Below are positions 24,715-31,924 of a stretch of DNA of 64,000 nucleotides, in pieces. Position 1 is the first letter of the stretch. Every line of letters begins with the position of its first letter. The stretch is from Rhodobacter huangdaonensis (GTDB lineage: Bacteria; Pseudomonadota; Alphaproteobacteria; Rhodobacterales; Rhodobacteraceae): NCBI RefSeq assembly GCF_004022465.1, contig NZ_SAVA01000009.1, forward strand, positions 62,001 through 126,000. The letters run 5' to 3'. The notes below the pieces were generated by a model. That model was given only the letters and a program-made list of their open reading frames with translations, made no database searches and was not told where the DNA came from. Made by a program: the position numbers and the translations under genes.

Positions 24715-26952
24715 GTGGACAAAAAGAAGACCTGGGCGTCCTTTGAAGAGCGAGTGAGAGCGATCGCGGGCTACGCATACGGCAGAGAATGTAGACCTGA
24801 GCGTATCGGCGGGATCAATATTGATGGCGTCGTAAAAGTTCGACCAGATTATTGGATCCTAGTCGAAATCACGGAAGAGCGAAATCTGGAGAAAGTCCGC
24901 CGTGACGTTACAACAAAGCTGGTGCCAGCAAAGCACACCTTGATGGCAAAGGGCATCTTTGCGCAGTTGGTTAACGTTCTAAGTAAAGAACCAACCGAAG
25001 GCATGAAGGACATCGGGAAGGATAACTTCGCTTCCGTTGTATCAGTCGAAAGCTTGGCAAAGATCTTTTTCGACCATTCGCGCTATCAAATCGCTCGGAG
25101 CATTTCCGCATTTGGCAGTGCGGTCAATCCAGCAACCGGAGAACGAGACACAACGCAATTCGTGCACGTCAAGTACTACGATGAAACAAACGAGCGAGAA
25201 GTCGGAATTGAACAGATTTCTAATCTTCTGAAAGCTAGAAAAAATGTTGTATTGATCGGAGAATTCGGTAGCGGGAAAAGTCGTTGTGTTGAGCAGGTGT
25301 TTCTTGAGTTATCGAAAAACAGTGATGAGCTCACTTTCCCACTGTCAATCGATCTGCGCGATAGCTGGGGATTGAAGAAGACCCGCGAGATGATCCGGCG
25401 CCATTTCTCAGATCTCGGGCTTCCAGAAATGGAAGGGGATGCAATAAAAGCGTATAACGCCAAGGCATTTATTGTTCTGATGGATGGTTTCGATGAACTC
25501 GGCTCTCAGGCGTGGACGAGTGATCCAAAGAAACTATCCGAAATGCGGCACGAAGCAATGTCCGGAGTGCGTGAGGCTGTGCGAGATAGCGCCGGAGGAG
25601 TACTAGTGGCGGGCAGAGAACACTATTTTGCGTCCAAGGCAGAAATGTTCTCCGCTCTTGGGATGAATCCGAAGGAGGCGATCATTATCCGAAGTAGACC
25701 TGAGTTCTCAGAGAGCGAAGTCGCCGAGTACTTCCAGAACATCGAAGTAGATGTAGACCTTCCGCGCTGGCTTCCGCGGCGGCCTCTGATCTGCCAAACT
25801 ATTTCGTCGTTGGATGAGGCGGTACGCGACGAGATGTTCTCGTCGTCTAGTGACCAGCTTGACTTTTGGAAGTACTTTATAGACCAGCTTTGCATGCGGG
25901 ACGCGCGCATCCACATTTCATTCTCACCGGAGACGATTTATGGCGTGTATCTCAAACTTGCGAGAGCGTCTCGAGCGAAACCTGGTAATGTTGGGCCTGT
26001 CACCTTGGACGATTTGGAGGCTGCGTTCGAGGCAGTGGTTGGCTCCAAGCCGAGCGAACAAGCGGCTGTCATGCTTCAACGCCTTCCAAGCCTAGGGCGC
26101 GTCGACAACGACAGTCCTGACGTTCAATTCGTCGATATGTATATACTTGACGGGTTTCGCGCTGTTGACCTTTCAAGGTCACTGGCTTCCACCAATGAAG
26201 AGCGGATCGCGATGGCGTCTGAGGCCTGGCAGAATAGCCTGAGGGAGTTGGGTCAGCGACTGCTCGCACGGGACGCATCGGTGACGTCTGGCAACTTGAT
26301 TACCTACATCAGAGAGAATCGCGGGTCGTCAAACAAGGTTTTGCTCTCTGATTTGATTTCGGCGCTTTGCAGGCGTGAAGCAGGCGATAGTGACTTCGGC
26401 GGGGTAGAAATGAAAGATCTTGTGTTCGACGAAATCTCGTTTACCGAGACTGACGTCAAGGGGCTTTCTATGGTAGATTGCATGTTCGGAAATGTAATGC
26501 TCCCACCGACGAAAGACAGCAGTATAAAGGTAGTTAACGGATACGCAGATCGCGTGTTCGGGATCTCATCAGCGAACGCTTTGCCCGATGGGATTTCACT
26601 TCTCGAGGGGGCTCGGTTTGAGGAGGTCGTGAACGTATCCAAGATACGGGAGATCGGCCTGACCCCGCCACAAGAGATATTCATAACAATCGTCAAGAAG
26701 ACCTTTTTTCAGAAGGGTTCTGGGAGAAAGGAGGAGGCTCTTGTACGCGGTTTGGGGCGCCTTCCTGGAAGGAAGGTGTATGACAAGGTTCTGAATATTA
26801 TGCTTCGCGAAAGTATCCTGACAAGATTTAAGGGTGATGACGGGTGGGTATATTCTCCCAATCGATCTGAAATGGCAGGCCGGATGAGTGCAATCCTTGA
26901 TGAGCTCTCCTCAAGTGAAGATCCGCTCTGGCAAGAGATTTCAGATCTGTAA
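24715..26952 (+). CDS. NACHT (NLR-like) NTPase with nuclease-like N-terminus; putative anti-phage protein
   Basis: 745 aa, GTG start with GAGG upstream. (1) Residues 1-125: restriction-endonuclease-like layout with 'GINIDGVV' (D37) and 'ILVEITEE' (E51-x-T53), where the usual ExK lysine is replaced by Thr. (2) NACHT STAND NTPase: Walker A 'GEFGSGKS' 182-189, Walker B 'IVLMDGFDELG' 253-263 with the extended acidic pattern typical of NACHT, sensor-like 'GGVLVAGREHYF' 294-305. (3) About 330-560: helical winged region. (4) Near 560-600: a pentapeptide-repeat-like strand series ('DLVFDEISFTETD'). (5) A C-terminal winged-helix-like domain. Bacterial NACHT proteins protect against phages; defence is inferred here. 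Base composition is low: 25201-25260 has only 20 G+C of 60. Confidence 0.85.
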   Translation: MDKKKTWASFEERVRAIAGYAYGRECRPERIGGINIDGVVKVRPDYWILVEITEERNLEKVRRDVTTKLVPAKHTLMAKGIFAQLVNVLSKEPTEGMKDIGKDNFASVVSVESLAKIFFDHSRYQIARSISAFGSAVNPATGERDTTQFVHVKYYDETNEREVGIEQISNLLKARKNVVLIGEFGSGKSRCVEQVFLELSKNSDELTFPLSIDLRDSWGLKKTREMIRRHFSDLGLPEMEGDAIKAYNAKAFIVLMDGFDELGSQAWTSDPKKLSEMRHEAMSGVREAVRDSAGGVLVAGREHYFASKAEMFSALGMNPKEAIIIRSRPEFSESEVAEYFQNIEVDVDLPRWLPRRPLICQTISSLDEAVRDEMFSSSSDQLDFWKYFIDQLCMRDARIHISFSPETIYGVYLKLARASRAKPGNVGPVTLDDLEAAFEAVVGSKPSEQAAVMLQRLPSLGRVDNDSPDVQFVDMYILDGFRAVDLSRSLASTNEERIAMASEAWQNSLRELGQRLLARDASVTSGNLITYIRENRGSSNKVLLSDLISALCRREAGDSDFGGVEMKDLVFDEISFTETDVKGLSMVDCMFGNVMLPPTKDSSIKVVNGYADRVFGISSANALPDGISLLEGARFEEVVNVSKIREIGLTPPQEIFITIVKKTFFQKGSGRKEEALVRGLGRLPGRKVYDKVLNIMLRESILTRFKGDDGWVYSPNRSEMAGRMSAILDELSSSEDPLWQEISDL

Positions 26953-26974
26953 TTACCTGATGCATGGTATACGG

Positions 26975-27240
26975 CGCGCCGATCACACTGCCTAGTCGTA
27001 GTTCTATGGCAGGCGGTCGCCGATCCGGGATTCATTCTTGGTCGTTGACAATTGCCTAGGGCATGGCCGTCAGCCAAGCGCTGGGATTGATGATTTTGAG
27101 TTTGTAGGTTTTAATTGGCGAGGCGGTGACCGCCCAGTTCTACGCACCGGCGTCGTGATCGGCGACCAAGGTGTTTTTTGATGGAACGCGATGGGGCGGA
27201 TGGTGCCTTCGAGCCCGCGCGCCGTGAACTGGGATTAGGG
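26975..27240 (-). pseudogene. IS66-family transposase (TnpC) C-terminal relic
   Basis: Minus-strand translation between about 27240 and 26980 recovers the IS66 transposase C-terminal pattern (N-T-L-V-A-D-H-D-A-G-A, N-W-A-V-T-A-S, N-P-S-A-W-L-T-A, A-I-V-N-D) but is broken by at least three in-frame stop codons and flanking frame changes. No inverted repeats found. A decayed insertion sequence directly downstream of the NACHT gene, consistent with transposon-borne arrival of the cargo. Confidence 0.7.
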
Positions 27241-27331
27241 CGCGAAGCGGTCGTTGCCAATTGTGAGGTCGGAAGGCCACTCTGGGCCGAATATGTCGAC
27301 GGTGCCATAACGAACGTGAGGGGCCGAAAAG

Positions 27332-27580
27332 TCAGAGGCTTTCGCGCGGTTTTCCATCAATGTGAATGTTGTCGACGATCAAGGACCAGTCCGGGTTCAT
27401 TCTAATACGACCTCTCTTGTTCGTGGTAAGAAACTCAGCGGCTTCATCCAAGTTTGAACAGCGGGTCATATATTTGGCCATAGTCTGGCCTTCCGGGTAA
27501 CAGTGGTAGTAGCCATCTTTGTCTGGTTCAGCTGTTTGGACTATTTTTCCGCCTTCGATTTTCTCGATTCGAGTGACCAT
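27332..27580 (-). CDS. Hypothetical protein in prophage cargo
   Basis: 82 aa, polar, no membrane segment or known motif. 'DGYYHCYPEGQTMAKYMTRC' and 'AAEFLTTNKRGRIRMNPDW' suggest a small globular protein. GGAAGG lies just upstream of the ATG. AT-richer than the phage late genes. Function unknown. Confidence 0.5.
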   Translation of the reverse strand: MVTRIEKIEGGKIVQTAEPDKDGYYHCYPEGQTMAKYMTRCSNLDEAAEFLTTNKRGRIRMNPDWSLIVDNIHIDGKPRESL

Positions 27581-27797
27581 TCCGCACCTTCCATGGCCAA
27601 AGCCAACTACTTCGCCCCAGTCTATTTTAAATACCTAATGAGCGCATGGCGCAAGCGCTCGAATGTCCGCAATGCGGGCTGCCAGTGCAGCATTCGTTGG
27701 TTCGGGCCAACGACCGGCTTGGGCCGTCCAGGTTGATCTTCAGGCGCTGCTCAACAGGACAGGACGCTGCGCCGCCGCATGACCGCCGCCGGTTGCT

Positions 27798-28115
27798 TTA
27801 GCTCATGGTTCCAACAATCACAGTCAGAATAGCGGCGCAGACCAGCGTTGCGGTGGCGATCAAGCACTTCACAGAGAGGTTGAGGTCGAGGGCAAATACG
27901 TACGAGATGACCACTGCGGACACGAGTCCTGACAGCACCAAACTCCACCCCACATTCGCATTCACAGCATACCATGCCGCCTCATTGCTCAAGGTTCTAC
28001 CAGTGCGGAAACCTGTCGTTGCGTTGGGTGGAACCATCTGAAAGGCCAGCATCAGCCCGATTGTACAAAAGATGAGCGGGGGAAGCAGCATCAGGTATTT
28101 CATTGGGCTCTCCAA
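27798..28115 (-). CDS. SdpI-family membrane protein
   Basis: 105 aa, three hydrophobic helices. 'TTGFRTGRTLSNEAAWYAVN' matches the SdpI conserved loop (G-x-R-T-x-x-S-x-x-x-W-x-x-x-N). SdpI confers immunity to the SdpC killing factor in Bacillus; in phages such proteins could protect the membrane or block superinfection (inference). A second ATG at residue 5 (28103) is possible. Confidence 0.75.
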   Translation of the reverse strand: MESPMKYLMLLPPLIFCTIGLMLAFQMVPPNATTGFRTGRTLSNEAAWYAVNANVGWSLVLSGLVSAVVISYVFALDLNLSVKCLIATATLVCAAILTVIVGTMS

Positions 28116-28120
28116 GGCGA

Positions 28121-28744
28121 TCAGTGTCCGGTTTGTCCCGCATCAGCAACATTCGCCCCGGATTTCGCTGCATAATGCCACGACCGACCGGTTCGGGGAA
28201 GCTGCGCCGCGGCATGAGCGCATGTTCGACCGACGGCAACGGGCCGAGTGCCACGGTGCCCGGCGAAGTTCTCTCGGATCTCGGGCGTGTCGTTGATCGA
28301 GATGATGAAGGCGCCGTCGAGATTGCGCCCGGCGCGAGCTGGTCGGCGCCGCGTGATGCTCAGGAGGCTCGCGTCGCCCGTCGCCCCCCTGACCGCCCGC
28401 GCGATCTGCTCGGGCCAGCGCAAGGGGCTGTCGAGGAGGAGCGCGACGGCGAAGGCGAGGATCAGCCAGGGCGGGCTGTTGCCCTCGACCACCACGCGCC
28501 CGACGCTGCCCGCGCGCAGGGTGTTGGCGTCGGCCGATTGTACGACATCGCGGCCGGCGCTGGCGGCGCGGATCGCCTGATCGCGCTGCGTGCTGGTGCC
28601 CAGCGTCTGCGCCGCGGTGCGCGCCGCCTGCCCGTTCGCGGCAACCTTCGGGCCGCTCAGCAGCCCGGGCAGCGCGCCACAGGCCGTAAGCGTGAGGCAG
28701 AGCGCCAACGCGCCCCCTGCCCGAAGACCTCCAACTTGGACCAT
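28121..28744 (-). CDS. Lysis-type lipoprotein (copy B) fused to a foreign C-terminus
   Basis: 207 aa. Residues 1-125 look like a phage lysis lipoprotein: signal 'GGALALCLTLTACGALPG' with lipobox Cys22, then 'VVVEGNSPPWLILAFAVALL' forming a transmembrane segment followed by 'SPLRWPEQIARAVRG', a layout seen next to phage lysozymes and probably spanin-like. Beyond residue ~130 the sequence no longer fits: residues 141-162 ('GAFIISINDTPEIRENF') resemble the C-terminal signature of D12-class DNA adenine methylases. The native stop seems lost by recombination. Paralogous fragments lie at 23498 and 29210. Confidence 0.6.
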   Translation of the reverse strand: MVQVGGLRAGGALALCLTLTACGALPGLLSGPKVAANGQAARTAAQTLGTSTQRDQAIRAASAGRDVVQSADANTLRAGSVGRVVVEGNSPPWLILAFAVALLLDSPLRWPEQIARAVRGATGDASLLSITRRRPARAGRNLDGAFIISINDTPEIRENFAGHRGTRPVAVGRTCAHAAAQLPRTGRSWHYAAKSGANVADAGQTGH

Positions 28745-28768
28745 GGCATTTCCTTTGTTGCTATGGGA

Positions 28769-28797
28769 AAAGCCCCATAGCGTTTCGCGCTACGAGG
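28769..28797. terminator. Hairpin with A/T flanks upstream of lipoprotein copy B
   Basis: AAAAGCC ... TAGCG-TTTCG-CGCTA ... GGCTTTTT forms a stem with A run on the left and T run on the right, so it could terminate transcription in both directions, separating the minus-strand lipoprotein from the plus-strand membrane gene at 28818. Confidence 0.6.
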
Positions 28798-28817
28798 CTT
28801 TTTGAGAGGTGAATTTG

Positions 28818-29183
28818 ATGGCCATCTATCGACAGACATTAACGGCTGGCGGAAAAGTTGGTGCGGTGCTCGCCGTCATGGCACCGACGATCGCGATCGG
28901 TGTCGCATCATGGTCAATTGGAGGGGCTGTCTCCGCAACCAGTCACTATTCGTCCAGATCGGTGAGCGATTATCATGTCTCACCGATCATCTACGTTGCG
29001 CTTGTATTTATGTCCGTTCTCGGATGGGTCCTTCTGCTCATCGGCAGAGAATTGACGGATGCTCCACGCCCCAAGACTGACACGAAATTCGACTATTATG
29101 ATCGGCCGACAGACAAGGCGGACAACAAGGAGCCGTCGCTGACTGAACAGTACTTTGGAAAGCCGGCCGCCCCCGACAACTGA
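28818..29183 (+). CDS. Small two-helix membrane protein (possible superinfection exclusion)
   Basis: 121 aa. Two hydrophobic helices ('VGAVLAVMAPTIAIGVASW' and 'IIYVALVFMSVLGWVLLLIG') and an acidic, disordered C-terminal tail. GAGAGG sits 8 bases before the ATG at 28818; an in-frame GTG at 28809 is less well spaced. It is on the strand opposite to the late genes and lies between two lipoprotein copies, so it is probably a separately transcribed lysogeny gene. Superinfection exclusion is a guess from size, topology and place. Confidence 0.55.
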   Translation: MAIYRQTLTAGGKVGAVLAVMAPTIAIGVASWSIGGAVSATSHYSSRSVSDYHVSPIIYVALVFMSVLGWVLLLIGRELTDAPRPKTDTKFDYYDRPTDKADNKEPSLTEQYFGKPAAPDN

Positions 29184-29209
29184 CAACACCGAGCGGAAAG
29201 CATAACCCT

Positions 29210-29275
29210 CCCGGGCAGCGCGCCGCAGGCGGCAAGCACAAGGCAGAGCGCGAGCGCGCCCCCTGCCCGGCTCAC
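29210..29275 (-). pseudogene. Truncated lysis lipoprotein (copy C), start only
   Basis: A GTG at 29275 overlaps the lysozyme stop (GTGA) and opens a signal peptide 'AGGALALCLVLAACGALPG' nearly identical to copy B, then homology ends at about 29210 and the frame runs into unrelated sequence to 29096. This was probably the native lipoprotein gene coupled to the lysozyme, cut by the cargo insertion. Confidence 0.75.
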
Positions 29276-29949
29276 AGCCCGCTCAGGCACAATGCGCGCT
29301 CTGCCTCCCGCCGTCGCACGAGGCCGCGCACCACCTGCCCGCCCGCCTTCGTCCACAGCCGCAGCGCCTCGCAGGCGCCACGCAGATCGCCGGCCCGGGC
29401 CCGGCGCGCCATGCTCGAGCTGCAGAACGCCGGGCTGCCGATGTTATAGGCGGCCGAGATGAACGCCGCCCGGGTCTCGGCCGGCAGCCCGGCGGGCAGG
29501 CACGGCCGGATCTCGCGCTCGAAGGCGGCCACGCGGGCGGCAAGGCGGCTGTCGCATTCGGCCGGCGTCGCCTCCTGCCCCGGCCGCACCCGCTGCGTGT
29601 CGCCGTCGCAGATCGTCCAGACGCCGACGATATCGCGGTAGGCGCGCAGCTCGCGCCCCTCGAAAGGCGCGATCACCGCCGCCGCAAGCGCCAGCACGGC
29701 GCCGAGCCCCGCCGCCGTGCGCCGGCCGACGGCGCCGCTCTCGTCGGTGCAGAAGGCCCGACCCCGGCGCCATTTGCGGATCAGGAGCAGGAGGTTCACC
29801 ACCGCGATCAGCAGGCCCACGATCGGCACCAGCTGTGAGGCGAGGGTCGAGGCGCTCTCGAGCGAGGGCCACCACACCGGGAACGTCACCGCCCCCGGGA
29901 TCGTCCCCCAGCCCGCCCGCGTCGCGATTTGATCCAGCTTGTCGTTCAC
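29272..29949 (-). CDS. Holin-like/GH24 lysozyme fusion (endolysin)
   Basis: 225 aa. Residues 1-65 form a holin-like unit: amphipathic start, one transmembrane helix 'LVPIVGLLIAVVNLLLL', then a basic 'RKWRRGR'. A second hydrophobic stretch 'AAGLGAVLALAAAVIAPF' leads into a GH24 lysozyme domain with the catalytic Glu in 'PFEGREL' and 'VGVWTICDGDT', then 'AAFISAAYNIG'. The second stretch may be a signal-arrest-release anchor. No start codon for a separate lysozyme is visible at the joint, so one polypeptide probably carries both functions. Confidence 0.8.
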   Translation of the reverse strand: MNDKLDQIATRAGWGTIPGAVTFPVWWPSLESASTLASQLVPIVGLLIAVVNLLLLIRKWRRGRAFCTDESGAVGRRTAAGLGAVLALAAAVIAPFEGRELRAYRDIVGVWTICDGDTQRVRPGQEATPAECDSRLAARVAAFEREIRPCLPAGLPAETRAAFISAAYNIGSPAFCSSSMARRARAGDLRGACEALRLWTKAGGQVVRGLVRRREAERALCLSGL

Positions 29950-29970
29950 GTCATGCCCCTTTCCGGCAAC

Positions 29971-29995
29971 AAAAAAAACCCGCCAGAGGCGGGTC
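29971..29995 (-). terminator. Intrinsic terminator between tail genes and lysozyme
   Basis: Minus-strand CCCGCC-TCT-GGCGGG followed by eight T residues: a textbook intrinsic terminator for the leftward late transcript, directly after the small gene at 30019. Very similar to the hairpin near 31880. Confidence 0.85.
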
Positions 29996-30018
29996 GGTCT
30001 GTGTGATTTTTTGAACCG

Positions 30019-30258
30019 TCATGTGTCCGGCATGTCCGGGATCTCGGCGAGGTATTTCGGCACCACCGTCTCCAGGTCACGATCGTCGCTCCCCCACCCA
30101 TCATCGCCGCAAACCCACCGATTTGGGCCCGCCCAGCCGGAGTACCACCAGACGATATTCCATTCGCCGCGGCGGTCGATCGACAACAGCTTCCCTCCAT
30201 CCTTCCAATCGAGCGGAGCTTGGTCCGCCGGCACGAAATTCAACATCATGGGGATCAT
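30019..30258 (-). CDS. Hypothetical phage protein
   Basis: 79 aa, Trp- and Asp-rich, no known motif. The ATG at 30258 has GGGAG eight bases upstream and lies one base after the stop of the previous gene; an in-frame ATG at 30276 lacks a ribosome-binding site. Another minus-strand frame (29946-30200) overlaps it and runs across the terminator, so it is rejected. Confidence 0.55.
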   Translation of the reverse strand: MIPMMLNFVPADQAPLDWKDGGKLLSIDRRGEWNIVWWYSGWAGPNRWVCGDDGWGSDDRDLETVVPKYLAEIPDMPDT

Positions 30259-30259
30259 T

Positions 30260-30574
30260 TCAGATCTCCCGATCATCGTGCAGCGGCAGCTGCACCGGGC
30301 CGTCCGCCGTCACCGTGATCGGCTGCGGGAAGCGCGTCGCCTCGGGGGCGCTTTCGCCGTGCGGCAGGATCAGCGTCAGCGCGATCTCGCCGCTCTCGTG
30401 CCGGAGAATGTCCGAGGCGATCCAGTCACTGCCCAGCGTCTCGGCGGGCAGGCTCTCGCCCGGGGCGAGCCGGCCGAGATCGAGCGCCTCGCCGTTCAGC
30501 ACCAGAACATCGCCGGCGACAGAGACCGTCAGCGTGTCGTCGCGGCGCATCGGGCTCAGGGTGATCAGAAACAT
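30260..30574 (-). CDS. Hypothetical phage protein after tail fibre
   Basis: 104 aa, beta-rich and acidic ('DTLTVSVAGDVLVLNGEALD', 'EIALTLILPHG'). AAGGGAG precedes the ATG. The frame is open far upstream through the fibre gene, but that part is out of phase with it. Likely a virion accessory or fibre-chaperone protein; no family recognised. Confidence 0.6.
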   Translation of the reverse strand: MFLITLSPMRRDDTLTVSVAGDVLVLNGEALDLGRLAPGESLPAETLGSDWIASDILRHESGEIALTLILPHGESAPEATRFPQPITVTADGPVQLPLHDDREI

Positions 30575-30591
30575 GTCGGGCTCCCTTCGGG

Positions 30592-31857
30592 TCAGTACCA
30601 GCGGCCGATGGCGTTGAAATCGACGGTGAAGTTGTTGACGTTGGAGTTTGCGGCAAACAGCATCACGCTCGCCGATGAGATGCCGGTCACCCGGACCTTG
30701 TTCCAGGCCGCCGCGCCGGTGCGCAAAGACCCGTTCACCGCAAGATTGCCGGTTGCGGTGAAGCTTGCCGGGAAGGTCCAGGAGTATTCCGTCGAGCGCC
30801 AGATCGCGCCTTCGGCCGTCATGATCGGCCCCGCCGCGCCGACCGCAGAATAGGTGCAGATCTGCGCGCCGTCGGCCCTGCGTTCGTACTCGCCGGCCCC
30901 GTTGCTGCCGCGCTCGATCTCGCGCCCCAGCACCCAATAGGTGCCGTCGTAACGGGCCACCGTATCGACGGTGGTGCGGATGTAACCCGCCGGCAGCACA
31001 GCCCCGGTGATGGTGCGGCAGGGGATTGCGCCGGTGCCGTCGACAGTGAGCGTCGCAGGCCCGGTATTCGCCGCGATGGCGCGGAAGCGGATCTCGGTGC
31101 CGATGGCAATGCCCGACAGGCCCGTGGTGACGGTGATCGCATTCGCCGATCCGCCACAGGCGCCATAGAGCGATGCTGCTGGCGATCTGGCGATCCCGGC
31201 GGCGGTCTCCGCCGACTGGGCACTCGCATCCGCAGCCGACGCGCTCGCGGCGGCCGAGGCGGTGTCGGTCGCGACCCGGGCAGCGGCGGCGTCCACGGCC
31301 TCCCGGTCCTGCGCCGCCGCCAGCGCATCCGCCGCGGCGGCCACCGCTTTTGCCGCCGCAACGCCGGCGGCGGTCTCTGCCGCCCGGGCGCTCGCGTCCG
31401 CAGCCGCTGCGCTGGCGGCAGCCGAGGCGGTGTCGGTCGCGACCCGGGCGGCGGTGGCGTTCACGGCCTCCCGGTCCTGCGCCGTTGCCACTGCGTCCGC
31501 CTTTGCCATCTGTGCGGCCCCGGTGGCTGCGGCGGCGGCCTCCCGGGTCTGCACGACCAGCAGCGGCGTCAGCACCGGCATCTGATCGAGGCAGTCGGCG
31601 AGCGCCGCGCGCGCGGCCTCGGGGACGCTGAGGCGGAACTCCCACAGCTCCCGCCCGAGCCGCACCAGACCGATGTAGGGCCCGGGATAGAGCTCGACCG
31701 AGAGGGTGCCGTCCGCGCCGACGATTGCCCCCTGACGCGCCGGCAGGACCATGGCGCCGTCCTGCCCGTAGACGCCGCGGCGCTCCACGACGACGGTGGT
31801 GCCAGGCAGGATGGCGCCGTTGATGGCCCGCACGGGGCCGCTCACGATGCAAGGCAT
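30592..31857 (-). CDS. Tail fibre protein with Ala-rich coiled-coil repeats
   Basis: 421 aa. N-terminal ~100 residues probably attach to the tail; residues ~100-220 are Ala-rich heptad-like repeats including a 56-residue-period duplication ('AQDREAV...ARVATDTASAAAS' twice); the C-terminal ~200 residues are beta-rich ('TLTVDGTGAIPCRTI', 'GTYWVLGREI') and should bind the host surface. GGAG precedes the ATG at 31857. Confidence 0.75.
   Translation of the reverse strand: MPCIVSGPVRAINGAILPGTTVVVERRGVYGQDGAMVLPARQGAIVGADGTLSVELYPGPYIGLVRLGRELWEFRLSVPEAARAALADCLDQMPVLTPLLVVQTREAAAAATGAAQMAKADAVATAQDREAVNATAARVATDTASAAASAAAADASARAAETAAGVAAAKAVAAAADALAAAQDREAVDAAAARVATDTASAAASASAADASAQSAETAAGIARSPAASLYGACGGSANAITVTTGLSGIAIGTEIRFRAIAANTGPATLTVDGTGAIPCRTITGAVLPAGYIRTTVDTVARYDGTYWVLGREIERGSNGAGEYERRADGAQICTYSAVGAAGPIMTAEGAIWRSTEYSWTFPASFTATGNLAVNGSLRTGAAAWNKVRVTGISSASVMLFAANSNVNNFTVDFNAIGRWY
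31201..31489. repeat. Internal direct repeat in tail fibre gene
   Basis: About 120 bp at 31201-31321 recur at 31369-31489 with a period of 168 bp (56 codons) and only scattered differences. It encodes the coiled-coil shaft, so copy number could change shaft length by slippage. Confidence 0.7.
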
Positions 31858-31876
31858 GCGGTTCTCCAGAAACAGA

Positions 31877-31894
31877 AAAGCCCGCCAGAGGCGG
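31877..31894 (-). terminator. Intrinsic terminator upstream of the fibre gene
   Basis: Minus-strand GCCCGCC-TCT-GGCGGGC followed by TTTTCTG, just before the fibre start. Stem and loop nearly match the hairpin at 29971-29995. Confidence 0.75.
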
Positions 31895-31924
31895 GCGGTA
31901 TGCCGGGCTGTGCGCGCCACGGTG

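Noticed and set aside
27111..27405. Small frames on both strands downstream of the NACHT gene
   Set aside because: They lie in the decayed IS66 transposase and have no independent support.
28103..28780. 225-codon plus-strand frame antisense to lipoprotein copy B
   Set aside because: Low-complexity Arg/Gly-rich shadow; the minus strand has a lipobox and duplicated copies.
29946..30200. 84-codon minus-strand frame
   Set aside because: Runs through the strong intrinsic terminator and overlaps the better-supported gene at 30019-30258.
31201..31489. CRISPR-like repeats
   Set aside because: Only two 120-bp coding copies forming a coiled-coil shaft; no spacers or cas genes anywhere in the window.
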